Shown: one piece after another, positions 55,900 through 63,725 of the stretch | Numbering within the stretch: the first letter of the stretch is position 1 | Layout: each line of letters opens with the position of its first letter | Assembly: GCF_013155375.1 (NCBI RefSeq) | Contig: NZ_JABJQY010000002.1 | Coordinates: 1,736,001-1,800,000 of the forward strand | DNA length: 64,000 nucleotides | Direction: 5' to 3' | Origin: Nocardioides sp. zg-1308 | Lineage (GTDB): Bacteria > Actinomycetota > Actinomycetes > Propionibacteriales > Nocardioidaceae | Position numbers and translations under genes: made by a program | Notes under the pieces: generated by a model | Told to the model about the DNA's origin: nothing | The model's input: the letters and a program-made list of their open reading frames with translations, nothing else | The model's database searches: none

Positions 55900-57315
55900 A
55901 TGACGCGCGTGCACGCCTTCTCCGACGACGCCCTGGCCGACCTCGACGCCTGCGGGCTGGTGGCCGCCCTGCGCGCCGGTGACGTCTCGATCCCGGAGGT
56001 CGTCGACGCGGCCGTCGCCCGCACCGAGAAGGTCGACGCCGCCCTCGGCGCGGTCGCCCACGCCGCCTACGACCGGGCGCGCGAGGAGGCTCGCTCGCCG
56101 CGCGGTGGCTTCTTCGCCGGGGTGCCCACGTTCGTCAAGGACAACGTCGACGTCGCCGGGATGCCCACCCAGCACGGTGCGGACGCCTTCACCGCCGAGC
56201 CGGCGAAGGCCGACGGCGACTTCGCCCGGATGTACCTCGCGACCGGGCTGATCCCGCTGGGCAAGACCCAGCTCTCCGAGTTCGGCTTCTCCGGCGCCGC
56301 GGACCACGTGCGGCTGGGCGCGGTGCGCTCGCCGTGGAACCTCGACCACTACGCCGGCGCCTCGTCCGCCGGGTCGGCCGCGCTGGTGGCCGCGGGCGCC
56401 GTCCCGATCGCCCACGCCAACGACGGCGGCGGCTCCATCCGCATCCCGGCGGCGGTCAACGGGCTGGTCGGCCTCAAGCCGACCCGCGGCCGGCTCGCCC
56501 AGGACCGGATGATGCGCGAGATGCCCGTCCGCATCGTCTCCGACGGCGTGCTGACACGCAGCGTGCGCGACACCGCGGCGTTCTACCGCGAGGCCGAGAA
56601 GATCTGGCGCAACCCGCTCCTCGCGCCGGTCGGCGACATCACCCGGCCGGGCCGTGCCCGGCTCCGCATCGCCGTCGTCACCCAGGGCATCGGACGCGAC
56701 TCCAGCCCCGAGGTGCGCGAGCTGACCCTGCGCACCGCCGCGCTGCTGGAGTCGCTCGGCCACCACGTGGAGGAGATCGACAACCCGATCCCCGACAGCT
56801 TCCCGGAGCACTTCGTGCGGTTCTGGTCGATGCTCGCGCTGGTGATCGCGCGCCGCGGCCGCAAGGACTTCGGCGCCACGTGGGATCCCACCAAGCTCGA
56901 CAACCTGACGCTGGGGCTGGCCAGGCACGCCGCCCGCAACCTGCACAGGCAGCCGTACTCGATCGCCGTGCTGCGCCGCTCCCAGCACCTCGCCGCCCGC
57001 CACCGCGCGTCGTACGACGTCACCCTCACCCCGACCCTGGCCACCGAGACGCCCCGCGTCGGACACCTCCGTCCCGACCAGGACTACGACGAGATCATGA
57101 CGCGGCTGATGGAGTGGGTGGCGTTCACGCCGCTCCAGAACGCGACCGGTGAGCCGGCCGTCTCGCTGCCCCTCGCCACGACGGCCGCGGGACTGCCGCA
57201 GGGCATGATGCTGGGGGCCGGCGCGGGTCGCGAGGCCCGCCTGCTGGGCCTGTCCTACGAGCTCGAGGAGGCCGTCGGGTGGCCCCGGATCCACGCCTCC
57301 GCAGAGGCCGGCTGA
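55900..57315 (+). CDS. Amidase (amidase signature family)
   Basis: A 471-residue hydrolase with the Ser-cisSer-Lys triad in place: Lys in GVPTFVKDNVDVAG, cis-Ser in YAGASSAGSAAL, and the nucleophile Ser in DGGGSIRIPAAVNGLVGLKPTRGR. No signal peptide is seen. The substrate cannot be told; it could act on small amides, with no GatB/C genes nearby to suggest the tRNA amidotransferase. TAGCCT six bases before the ATG supports a leaderless start. Confidence 0.92.
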   Translation: MTRVHAFSDDALADLDACGLVAALRAGDVSIPEVVDAAVARTEKVDAALGAVAHAAYDRAREEARSPRGGFFAGVPTFVKDNVDVAGMPTQHGADAFTAEPAKADGDFARMYLATGLIPLGKTQLSEFGFSGAADHVRLGAVRSPWNLDHYAGASSAGSAALVAAGAVPIAHANDGGGSIRIPAAVNGLVGLKPTRGRLAQDRMMREMPVRIVSDGVLTRSVRDTAAFYREAEKIWRNPLLAPVGDITRPGRARLRIAVVTQGIGRDSSPEVRELTLRTAALLESLGHHVEEIDNPIPDSFPEHFVRFWSMLALVIARRGRKDFGATWDPTKLDNLTLGLARHAARNLHRQPYSIAVLRRSQHLAARHRASYDVTLTPTLATETPRVGHLRPDQDYDEIMTRLMEWVAFTPLQNATGEPAVSLPLATTAAGLPQGMMLGAGAGREARLLGLSYELEEAVGWPRIHASAEAG

Positions 57316-57321
57316 GCCGAT

Positions 57322-57350
57322 TTCTCATCGTGGCGGGGCCTGTGTATCGT
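57322..57350 (+). promoter_or_regulatory. Promoter of tRNA-Thr/tRNA-Met/rpmG
   Basis: TTCTCA (57322-57327) and TATCGT (57345-57350) are 17 bases apart, ending 11 bases before tRNA-Thr. Confidence 0.45.
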
Positions 57351-57361
57351 TCTCCGTCGTT

Positions 57362-57434
57362 GCCCCTTTAGCTCAGTCGGCAGAGCGTCTCCATGGTAAG
57401 GAGAAGGTCTACGGTTCGATTCCGTAAAGGGGCT
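57362..57434 (+). tRNA. tRNA-Thr (GGT)
   Basis: Acceptor GCCCCTT pairs with AAGGGGC; anticodon stem TCTCC/GGAGA with loop ATGGTAA gives GGT; T loop TTCGATT. 73 bases, no encoded CCA. Confidence 0.93.
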
Positions 57435-57470
57435 CTGGGTCGGACCTCCTCCGGGGTGTCCGTCCTCCGC

Positions 57471-57547
57471 GGCGGGGTAGCTCAGGTGGTTAGAGCACAC
57501 GGCTCATAATCGTGGTGTCGCGGGTTCGAGTCCCGCCCCCGCTACCA
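57471..57547 (+). tRNA. tRNA-Met (CAT), elongator type
   Basis: GGCGGGG pairs with CCCCGCT (one G-T pair); anticodon loop CTCATAA gives CAT; T arm GCGGGTTCGAGTCCCGC; CCA is encoded. Acceptor pairing and the anticodon stem lacking three G-C pairs fit the elongator rather than the initiator form. It matches streptomycete elongator tRNA-Met closely from memory. Confidence 0.9.
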
Positions 57548-57588
57548 CCAGTCCCACGCCGCACCACCCCGCAACCCAAGGATCTCCC

Positions 57589-57759
57589 ATGGCCAGCAAG
57601 AGCTCTGACGTCCGCCCCAAGATCACGCTCGCGTGCACGGAGTGCAAGGAGCGCAACTACATCACCAAGAAGAACCGACGCAACGATCCCGACCGGATCG
57701 AGCTGAAGAAGTTCTGCCCGCGCGACCGTCGGCACACGATCCACCGCGAGACCCGCTGA
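57589..57759 (+). CDS. rpmG: 50S ribosomal protein L33 (one zinc-ribbon Cys replaced)
   Basis: A 56-residue ribosomal protein: [21 protein letters not shown], then [20 protein letters not shown] and HRETR. The actinobacterial zinc form has CxxC twice; here the second pair reads CPRD, so the fourth cysteine is aspartate. The zinc site may be altered or lost. GGATC precedes the ATG at 57589. It follows tRNA-Thr and tRNA-Met, as in mycobacteria. Confidence 0.95.
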   Translation: MASKSSDVRPKITLACTECKERNYITKKNRRNDPDRIELKKFCPRDRRHTIHRETR

Positions 57760-57780
57760 CGTCGTCCGTCGTCGCACCCG

Positions 57781-57814
57781 ACCCGTCCGAGCACTCGGAC
57801 GGGTTGTCGTGTTT
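57781..57814 (+). terminator. Intrinsic terminator after rpmG
   Basis: ACCCGTCCGA (57781-57790) pairs with TCGGACGGGT (57795-57804) around GCAC, followed by TGTCGTGTTT. Confidence 0.75.
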
Positions 57815-57815
57815 G

Positions 57816-57821
57816 TAGGCT
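57816..57821 (+). promoter_or_regulatory. -10 element, leaderless start of hadA-like gene
   Basis: TAGGCT seven bases before the ATG at 57829. Confidence 0.5.
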
Positions 57822-57828
57822 CGGTGCC

Positions 57829-58239
57829 ATGCCCGTCGACCCCTCGCTGGTGGGACGCGCGTTCCCCGCACCGGCGCCCCTGTCCGTGACCCCCGAGCGG
57901 GTCAGCGCCTTCGCCGCGGCCGTCGGCCACCCCGGCGCCCCCGAGGTGGTCCCGCCGACCTTCCCGATCGTGCTCGCCTTCGACGCCATGCAGGCCTTCC
58001 TCGACGCCGAGCGGATCGACCTGCACCGCATCGTCCACGGCGAGCAGCGCTTCGCCTACGCCCGCCCGCTCGTGGCCGGCGACGAGCTGCGCGCCACCCT
58101 GACGGTCACCGGCCTGCGCCAGATCGGCGGGGCCGACATCATCGCGACGAGCAGCGAGATCGTCGACGCCGCGGGCGCGGTCGTCTGCACCGGCAAGGCC
58201 ACGCTCGTGCACTCCTCCGGATCGGACGGTGACGCATGA
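57829..58239 (+). CDS. MaoC-like dehydratase N-terminal protein (HadA-like)
   Basis: A 136-residue hotdog-fold protein of the MaoC N-terminal type (FAS1-like dehydratase). PPTFPIVLAF, HGEQRFAYARPLVAGDEL and the SSEIVDAAGAVVCTGKATLV end fit HadA. It lacks the catalytic hydratase motif, as expected for the substrate-holding half of a heterodimer. It overlaps hadB-like by four bases. In mycobacteria hadA and hadB serve mycolic acid elongation; a Nocardioides-like host would not make mycolates, so ordinary fatty-acid or other acyl substrates are more likely. Confidence 0.88.
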   Translation: MPVDPSLVGRAFPAPAPLSVTPERVSAFAAAVGHPGAPEVVPPTFPIVLAFDAMQAFLDAERIDLHRIVHGEQRFAYARPLVAGDELRATLTVTGLRQIGGADIIATSSEIVDAAGAVVCTGKATLVHSSGSDGDA

Positions 58240-58634
58240 GCACCCTCAGCGCCGGCGACGTCCTGCCCCCGGCGACCTTCACGGTCACCCGCGCCGACCT
58301 CGTGGCCTACGCCGAGGCGAGCGGCGACCACAACCCGATCCACCAGGACGAGGACGTGGCCCGCAGCGTCGGCCTCCCCGGCGTGATCGCCCACGGGATG
58401 TACACCCTCGCCCTGGTCGGCACCGCCGTCGCGGGGTGGACCGGTGGCGCCGAGGTCGTCGACCTGGGGGCGAAGTTCACCAGCCCCGTCGTGGTGCCCG
58501 CCGAGGGCGGCGCCGAGGTCGTGGTCGGCGGCACGGTCAAGTCGGTCGCCGACGACCTGGTGACCCTCGCGCTCGAGGTCACCTGCGGCGGCCAGAAGGT
58601 GCTCGGCATGCCCAAGGCGGTCGTGCGTGCCTGA
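58236..58634 (+). CDS. MaoC dehydratase (HadB-like catalytic subunit)
   Basis: A 132-residue hotdog-fold enzyme with the hydratase-2 motif YAEASGDHNPIHQDEDVARSVGLPGVIAHGM holding the catalytic Asp and His. It pairs with the HadA-like protein upstream. The ATG at 58236 overlaps the end of hadA-like. It overlaps murB by eight bases. No hadC-like gene follows. Confidence 0.9.
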   Translation: MSTLSAGDVLPPATFTVTRADLVAYAEASGDHNPIHQDEDVARSVGLPGVIAHGMYTLALVGTAVAGWTGGAEVVDLGAKFTSPVVVPAEGGAEVVVGGTVKSVADDLVTLALEVTCGGQKVLGMPKAVVRA

Positions 58635-59691
58635 CCTGCGCGACCACACCACCCTGCGCCTGGGTGGCCCCGGTCGGGAGTGGGTACGTGCCACCACCGA
58701 GGCCGAGCTGGTCGCCGCCGTGGCCGACGCCGACGCCGCGGGCACGCCCGTGCTGGTGCTCGCCGGCGGCTCCAACCTCGTCGTCGCCGACGCGGGGTTC
58801 GACGGCCGGGTCGTGCAGGTCGCCACGACCGGCGTGCACGCCGACACCGACACGTGCGACGTCGACGCCCTGGCCCAGTGCGGCGGCGTGGTGCTCACCG
58901 TCGCCGCGGGCGAGGACTGGGACGCCCTCGTCGCCCTCGCCGTCGCGCAGGGGTGGGCCGGCATCGAGGCCCTCTCCGGGATCCCCGGCGCCGTCGGGTC
59001 GACCCCGATCCAGAACGTCGGCGCCTACGGCCAGGACGTCTCGCAGACCATCGCCCGGGTCCGCACGTGGGACCGGGTCGAGCGCACCCAGCGCACCTTC
59101 GCCGCCGCGGACTGCGGCTTCGGCTACCGCCACAGCCGCTTCAAGGCCGAGCCCGGGCGCTACCTCGTGCTCGAGGTGACCTTCCAGCTGCGGCAGGGCG
59201 ACCTGTCCGAGCCGGTGACGTACGCCGAGCTGGCCCGCCGCCTCGGCGTCGAGGTCGGGCAGCGGGCGCCGCTGGCAGCCGTGCGCGAGGCGGTGCTGGC
59301 GCTGCGCTCGGGCAAGGGCATGGTCCTCGACGACGGCGACCCCGACACGTGGAGCGCCGGGTCGTTCTTCACCAACCCCGTCCTCACCCCCGAGCAGGCC
59401 GCCGTGCTGCCGGCGGACGCGCCGCGCTGGGAGCAGCCGGACGGGACCGTGAAGTCGAGCGCCGCCTGGCTGATCGAGCGGGCGGGCTTCGGGAAGGGCT
59501 TCACGAGCGGCGAGGCGGGGGAGCGGGTCAGCCTCTCGACCAAGCACACGCTCGCGCTCACCAACCGCGGCGGCGCCACGACCGACGAGCTGCTGACCCT
59601 GGCCCGGGAGGTGCGCGACGGGGTCCGCGAGCGCTTCGGCGTCACCCTCGTCAACGAGCCGGTGACCGTGGGCTGCTCGCTCGACGGCTGA
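58627..59691 (+). CDS. murB: UDP-N-acetylmuramate dehydrogenase
   Basis: Reduces UDP-GlcNAc-enolpyruvate to UDP-MurNAc in peptidoglycan synthesis. The 354-residue FAD protein is the type I (E. coli-like) form: TTLRLGGPGREW, LAGGSNLVVAD, GIPGAVGSTPIQNVGAYGQ, CGFGYRHSRFK and SAGSFFTNPV with the catalytic Ser. The GTG at 58627 lies in the end of the hadB-like gene. Confidence 0.95.
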   Translation: MPDLRDHTTLRLGGPGREWVRATTEAELVAAVADADAAGTPVLVLAGGSNLVVADAGFDGRVVQVATTGVHADTDTCDVDALAQCGGVVLTVAAGEDWDALVALAVAQGWAGIEALSGIPGAVGSTPIQNVGAYGQDVSQTIARVRTWDRVERTQRTFAAADCGFGYRHSRFKAEPGRYLVLEVTFQLRQGDLSEPVTYAELARRLGVEVGQRAPLAAVREAVLALRSGKGMVLDDGDPDTWSAGSFFTNPVLTPEQAAVLPADAPRWEQPDGTVKSSAAWLIERAGFGKGFTSGEAGERVSLSTKHTLALTNRGGATTDELLTLAREVRDGVRERFGVTLVNEPVTVGCSLDG

Positions 59692-59705
59692 CCTCGAGCA
59701 GCCCG

Positions 59706-60746
59706 TCAGGACAGCCAGGCGGCGATGTCGCGCCGGGCCGCCTCGACCACGTCGGACGGCGCCTGCGACGCCTCGAACGACATCTCCGCCAGCCGGGCCA
59801 GCGTCGCGTCGTCGAGGTCGTGCGCGGCCCGCATCGTGGCGTACTGCCCCGCCAGACGCGAGCCGAAGAGCAGCGGGTCGTCGGCGCCCAGCGCGACGGT
59901 CGCGCCGGCGGCGAGCAGCTGGGGCAGCGGCACCGACGTGAGGTCGGAGTAGACGCCCAGCGAGACGTTGGAGACCGGGCACACCTCCAGCGCGATGCCG
60001 CGGGACACGATCCGGTCCAGCAGCTCGGGGTCCTCGGCGCTGCGCACGCCGTGGCCGAGCCGCTGCGCTCCGAGGCTGTCGAGGCAGGTGCGGACGTGGT
60101 CCGGTCCCCGCAGCTCGCCGCCGTGGGGCACGAGCACCAGGCCGGCCCGCTCGGCGATCTGGAACGCGCCCGCGAAGTCCTCGGTCCGGCCACGCCGCTC
60201 GTCGTTGGACAGCCCGAACCCGACCACCCCGCGTCCGGCGTACTGCGCAGCCAGCCGGGCCAGCGTGCGGGCGTCGAGGGGGTGGCGCGTGCGGTTGGCC
60301 GCGACCACCACCGCCATCCCGAGGCCGGTCCGCTCCGAGGCGTCGCGGACGCAGTCGAGGACCAGGTCGGTGAACGCGGTGATGCCGCCGAACCGCGCGG
60401 CGTAGCCGCTCGGGTCGACCTGGATCTCGAGCCACCGCCCGCCGTCGCGCACGTCGTCCTCGGCCGCCTCCAGCACCAGGCGGCGTACGTCCTCGGGCGT
60501 GCGCAGCACCGAGCGCGCCACGTCGTAGAGCCGCTGGAAGCGGAACCAGCCCTTCTCGTCGGCGGCGCTGAGCACGGGTGGCCAGTCCTCGACCAGGGAG
60601 TCCGGAAGGGCGATGTCGTCGCGCTCGGCGAGCTCGAGGAGCGTGGCGTGGCGCATCGAGCCGGTGAAGTGCAGGTGGAGGTGCGCCTTCGGCAGCTCGG
60701 ACACCTCGCGCGGCCGCTCGCCCCGGCCCACCCCCTCACCCGTCAT
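59706..60746 (-). CDS. add: Adenosine deaminase family protein
   Basis: A 346-residue metal-dependent deaminase. The zinc site HLHLHF (HxH), the catalytic Glu in VPHGGEL, the RLGHGVRS helix, and the GADDP pair fit the adenosine deaminase superfamily. The opening HLHLHFTGSMR differs from the usual SLHDHLDGGLR, so an adenosine-like substrate is probable but not certain. TACGAT lies six bases before the ATG at 60746. Its gene faces murB and shares no promoter with tRNA-Trp. Confidence 0.88.
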   Translation of the reverse strand: MTGEGVGRGERPREVSELPKAHLHLHFTGSMRHATLLELAERDDIALPDSLVEDWPPVLSAADEKGWFRFQRLYDVARSVLRTPEDVRRLVLEAAEDDVRDGGRWLEIQVDPSGYAARFGGITAFTDLVLDCVRDASERTGLGMAVVVAANRTRHPLDARTLARLAAQYAGRGVVGFGLSNDERRGRTEDFAGAFQIAERAGLVLVPHGGELRGPDHVRTCLDSLGAQRLGHGVRSAEDPELLDRIVSRGIALEVCPVSNVSLGVYSDLTSVPLPQLLAAGATVALGADDPLLFGSRLAGQYATMRAAHDLDDATLARLAEMSFEASQAPSDVVEAARRDIAAWLS

Positions 60747-60752
60747 GCGCGC

Positions 60753-60758
60753 ATCGTA
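60753..60758 (-). promoter_or_regulatory. -10 element, leaderless start of adenosine deaminase gene
   Basis: TACGAT on the minus strand, six bases before the ATG at 60746. Confidence 0.5.
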
Positions 60759-60826
60759 GGCGGGGCGACCGACCCGCCCGGCGTGCGGATCCTCCCCTCG
60801 GTTCGACTGGGACTGGATCGGCCCCG

Positions 60827-60832
60827 TATGCT
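60827..60832 (+). promoter_or_regulatory. Possible -10 element for tRNA-Trp/secE
   Basis: TATGCT, 19 bases after TTCGAC (60802-60807). It is 63 bases upstream of the tRNA, so the link is uncertain. Confidence 0.3.
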
Positions 60833-60895
60833 TCCCGATTGGTGGTTTCGCCAGATGCTTCGGCATGCCCCCAGTGATGGGGACGGGACCACCGG

Positions 60896-60968
60896 AGGGC
60901 ACTAGCTCAACTGGCAGAGCATCGGTCTCCAAAACCGAAGGTTGGGGGTTCAAGTCCCTCGTGCCCTG
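60896..60968 (+). tRNA. tRNA-Trp (CCA)
   Basis: Acceptor AGGGCAC pairs with GTGCCCT; anticodon loop CTCCAAA gives CCA; T arm GGGGGTTCAAGTCCCTC, discriminator G. 73 bases, no encoded CCA. It precedes secE, the usual actinobacterial order. Confidence 0.93.
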
Positions 60969-61009
60969 CGAGGAAGCACAGCAGCAGCAACAACGAGAAG
61001 GTGGGAAAC

Positions 61010-61264
61010 GTGGCCGACGGCAACGCGGTTCAGGACCGGCGCGACTCGCGCGGCGACGACCGTGGGCGCACCAGCCCCGCCACGTTCCTGCGCCAGGTGG
61101 TGGCCGAGCTCCGCAAGGTGGTGTGGCCCACCCAGCAACAGCTGATCACCTACTTCTTCGTGGTGCTGGTCTTCGTCATCGTGATCATGGCGCTGGTGAC
61201 GCTCCTGGACCTGGCCTTCGGGAAGCTGGTCTTCGAGGTCTTCACCGGCAGCAACACCCAGTGA
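61010..61264 (+). CDS. secE: Preprotein translocase subunit SecE
   Basis: An 84-residue membrane anchor of the SecYEG translocon. It has a soluble N-terminal part, the SecE signature FLRQVVAELRKVVWPTQQQL, and one transmembrane helix near the C-terminus. I chose the GTG at 61010 with AGAAGGTGG upstream; the GTG at 61001 has no room for a ribosome site. Confidence 0.94.
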   Translation: MADGNAVQDRRDSRGDDRGRTSPATFLRQVVAELRKVVWPTQQQLITYFFVVLVFVIVIMALVTLLDLAFGKLVFEVFTGSNTQ

Positions 61265-61360
61265 CGACGGAGCAGTGGTTCCACCGCTCGTGATCCGCCG
61301 GGTCATCCCGGCCCCCCGGTCCCGGTGACCGGACCCCAGCAACGACGTACGGAGTGAGAC

Positions 61361-62239
61361 GTGTCTGAGAACAGTGACGTGGACCCGGTCGACGACCAGG
61401 TCGAGTCCTACGACGAGGCGACCCCGGAGGACGCCGGCGTGGACTCCGTCGAGGACACCGAGGTCGACACCGACGTGGACATCGACGTGGACGCCGACAT
61501 CGACGAGGCCGAGCAGGCCGACGAGGACGCCGCCGACGTCTCCGCCGACGAGGCGTCCGCCGACGTCGTCGACGAGGACGAGGCCGTGGCTGACGACGAA
61601 TCCGCCGAGGCCGAGGCCGACGACCCGCTCGAGGCCTTCCGCCGCGAGCTGTGGGCCAAGCCGGGCGACTGGTTCGTGGTGCACACCTACTCCGGCATGG
61701 AGAAGCGGGTCAAGCACAACCTCGAGAACCGCATCATCTCCCTCAACATGGAGGACTACATCCACGAGATCGTGGTCCCCACCGAGGAGGTCGCGGAGAT
61801 CAAGAACGGCCAGCGCAAGATGGTCACCCGCACCGTCCTGCCCGGCTACGTCCTGGTCCGCATGGACCTCACCGACGAGTCCTGGTCCGCCGTGCGCCAC
61901 ACGCCCTCGGTCACCGGGTTCGTGGGCCACAGCCACCAGCCGGTCCCGCTCAGCATGAGCGAGGTCGAGGACATGCTCGCGCCGGCCGTCGTGGCCGTCG
62001 CCGAGGCCGAGGCCGCCGCGTCCGGCGACAAGGGTGCCTCCACCACGCCGCGCAAGCCGGTCGAGGTCGCCGACTTCGACGTCTCCGACTCGGTGATGGT
62101 CGTCGACGGCCCGTTCGCCACGCTGCACGCCACGATCACCGAGATCAACGCCGAGTCGCAGCGCGTCAAGGCGCTCGTCGAGATCTTCGGCCGCGAGACG
62201 CCGGTCGAGCTGTCGTTCAGCCAGATCCAGCGCGTCTGA
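61361..62239 (+). CDS. nusG: Transcription termination/antitermination factor NusG
   Basis: A 292-residue NusG. Residues 1-95 are a highly acidic Asp/Glu/Ala extension, then the NGN domain ([37 protein letters not shown]) and a C-terminal KOW domain ([27 protein letters not shown]). E. coli NusG is 181 residues; the acidic extension is common in actinobacteria. The GTG at 61361 has GGAGTGAG upstream. It contacts RNA polymerase, and Rho or ribosome. Confidence 0.95.
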   Translation: MSENSDVDPVDDQVESYDEATPEDAGVDSVEDTEVDTDVDIDVDADIDEAEQADEDAADVSADEASADVVDEDEAVADDESAEAEADDPLEAFRRELWAKPGDWFVVHTYSGMEKRVKHNLENRIISLNMEDYIHEIVVPTEEVAEIKNGQRKMVTRTVLPGYVLVRMDLTDESWSAVRHTPSVTGFVGHSHQPVPLSMSEVEDMLAPAVVAVAEAEAAASGDKGASTTPRKPVEVADFDVSDSVMVVDGPFATLHATITEINAESQRVKALVEIFGRETPVELSFSQIQRV

Positions 62240-62342
62240 CGATTTCGTCGCCTCCGTCCCGCGGAGCGACAATGGAACAAGCGACAACCCGTGGCAGGGG
62301 GCATCGGCCCTCGTCATGACCACATGAGAGAAAGAGAAGGCA

Positions 62343-62771
62343 ATGCCTCCCAAGAAAAAGATCGCCGCACTGGTCAAGGTGCAGCTGCAGGCCGGCTCGG
62401 CCACCCCGGCCCCGCCGGTCGGTACGGCGCTCGGCCCGCACGGCGTCAACATCATGGACTTCTGCAAGGCCTACAACGCCCAGACCGAGTCCATGCGCGG
62501 CAACGTCATCCCCGTCGAGATCACCATCTACGAGGACCGCACGTTCGACTTCATCACCAAGACGCCGCCGGCCGCTGAGCTGATCAAGAAGGCCGCCGGG
62601 CTCTCCAAGGGCTCGGGCGTGCCGCACAAGGACAAGGTCGGCAAGCTGACCAAGGACCAGATCCGCGACATCGCCACCACCAAGCTGCCCGACCTCAACG
62701 CCAACGACCTCGAGGCGGCCATGAAGATCGTCGAGGGCACCGCGCGCTCGATGGGCGTCACCACCGACTGA
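62343..62771 (+). CDS. rplK: 50S ribosomal protein L11
   Basis: A 142-residue ribosomal protein of standard length, which binds the 23S GTPase centre. It opens [39 protein letters not shown] and ends with the IKKAAGL-type and [12 protein letters not shown] segments of the RNA-binding domain. GAGAAGG precedes the ATG. It is 103 bases after nusG and 62 before rplA. Confidence 0.97.
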   Translation: MPPKKKIAALVKVQLQAGSATPAPPVGTALGPHGVNIMDFCKAYNAQTESMRGNVIPVEITIYEDRTFDFITKTPPAAELIKKAAGLSKGSGVPHKDKVGKLTKDQIRDIATTKLPDLNANDLEAAMKIVEGTARSMGVTTD

Positions 62772-62833
62772 CACGTGGGAGAGCCGCGCTGGCTCGCTGA
62801 CCACATCCTTCGCACCACAGAAACGAGAAGACC

Positions 62834-63556
62834 ATGCAGCGCAGCAAGACCTACCGCGCGGCGGCAGAGTCGTTCGACAAGGACGAGATCTACGCCCCGC
62901 TGACCGCCATCAAGATCGCCAAGGGCGGCTCCAAGAAGAAGTTCGACGAGACCCTCGACGTCGTCATGCGCCTGGGTGTCGACCCGCGCAAGGCCGACCA
63001 GATGGTCCGCGGCACCGTCAACCTCCCGCACGGCACCGGCAAGACCGCCCGTGTCCTCGTGTTCGCCAACGGCGACAAGGCCGACGCCGCCCGTGAGGCC
63101 GGCGCCGAGCACGTCGGCAGCGACGAGCTCATCGAGAAGGTCGCCGGCGGCTGGCTCGACTTCGACGCCGTCGTGGCGACGCCCGACATGATGGGCAAGG
63201 TCGGCCGCCTCGGTCGCGTCCTCGGCCCCCGCTCGCTCATGCCCAACCCCAAGACGGGCACGGTGACCCCCGACGTCGCCAAGGCCGTCTCGGACATCAA
63301 GGGCGGCAAGATCGAGTTCCGCGTCGACCGCCACGCCAACCTGCACTTCATCATCGGCAAGGCGTCCTTCTCCGAGGCCCAGCTCGCGGAGAACTACGCG
63401 GCTGCCCTCGAGGAGGTGCTGCGGCTCAAGCCGGCCAGCTCCAAGGGCCGCTACATCAAGAAGATCACCGTCTCGACGACGATGGGCCCCGGCATCCAGG
63501 TCGACCCCAACCGCGTCAAGAACGTCGCCTCGGAGGACGAGGCCGTCCAGGCCTGA
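62834..63556 (+). CDS. rplA: 50S ribosomal protein L1
   Basis: A 240-residue L1 protein with [27 protein letters not shown], the [18 protein letters not shown] loop ([15 protein letters not shown]) and [14 protein letters not shown]. It binds 23S rRNA and in many bacteria represses its own operon. A terminator follows, ending the secE-nusG-rplK-rplA unit. Confidence 0.97.
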   Translation: MQRSKTYRAAAESFDKDEIYAPLTAIKIAKGGSKKKFDETLDVVMRLGVDPRKADQMVRGTVNLPHGTGKTARVLVFANGDKADAAREAGAEHVGSDELIEKVAGGWLDFDAVVATPDMMGKVGRLGRVLGPRSLMPNPKTGTVTPDVAKAVSDIKGGKIEFRVDRHANLHFIIGKASFSEAQLAENYAAALEEVLRLKPASSKGRYIKKITVSTTMGPGIQVDPNRVKNVASEDEAVQA

Positions 63557-63579
63557 GCCTGGCCCGTCCCCGGTCACGT

Positions 63580-63621
63580 CGGTCCGGTCGCCCCTCGGGG
63601 CGGCCGGACCGTCGTGCTTTT
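63580..63621 (+). terminator. Intrinsic terminator after rplA
   Basis: A 15-base stem (63580-63594 with 63597-63611, one G-T pair), two-base gap, then TCGTGCTTTT. The best T-tailed terminator in the window. Confidence 0.85.
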
Positions 63622-63725
63622 CGGGGACGCCGTTTCGGTGTGGAAGCATCGGGTAGGAAGGGGTCGGGCGCACCGTCGCCCGTCCCCGATCGACCTCGAC
63701 CTCGCCTCGTTCCCAGGAGCTGCAC

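Noticed and set aside
57362..57547. tRNA genes as integration sites of a mobile element
   Set aside because: I saw no integrase gene or duplicated tRNA 3' end nearby; flanks are housekeeping genes.
57829..58634. Mycolic-acid HadAB system
   Set aside because: No hadC or other mycolate genes, and other content does not suggest a mycolate-producing host.
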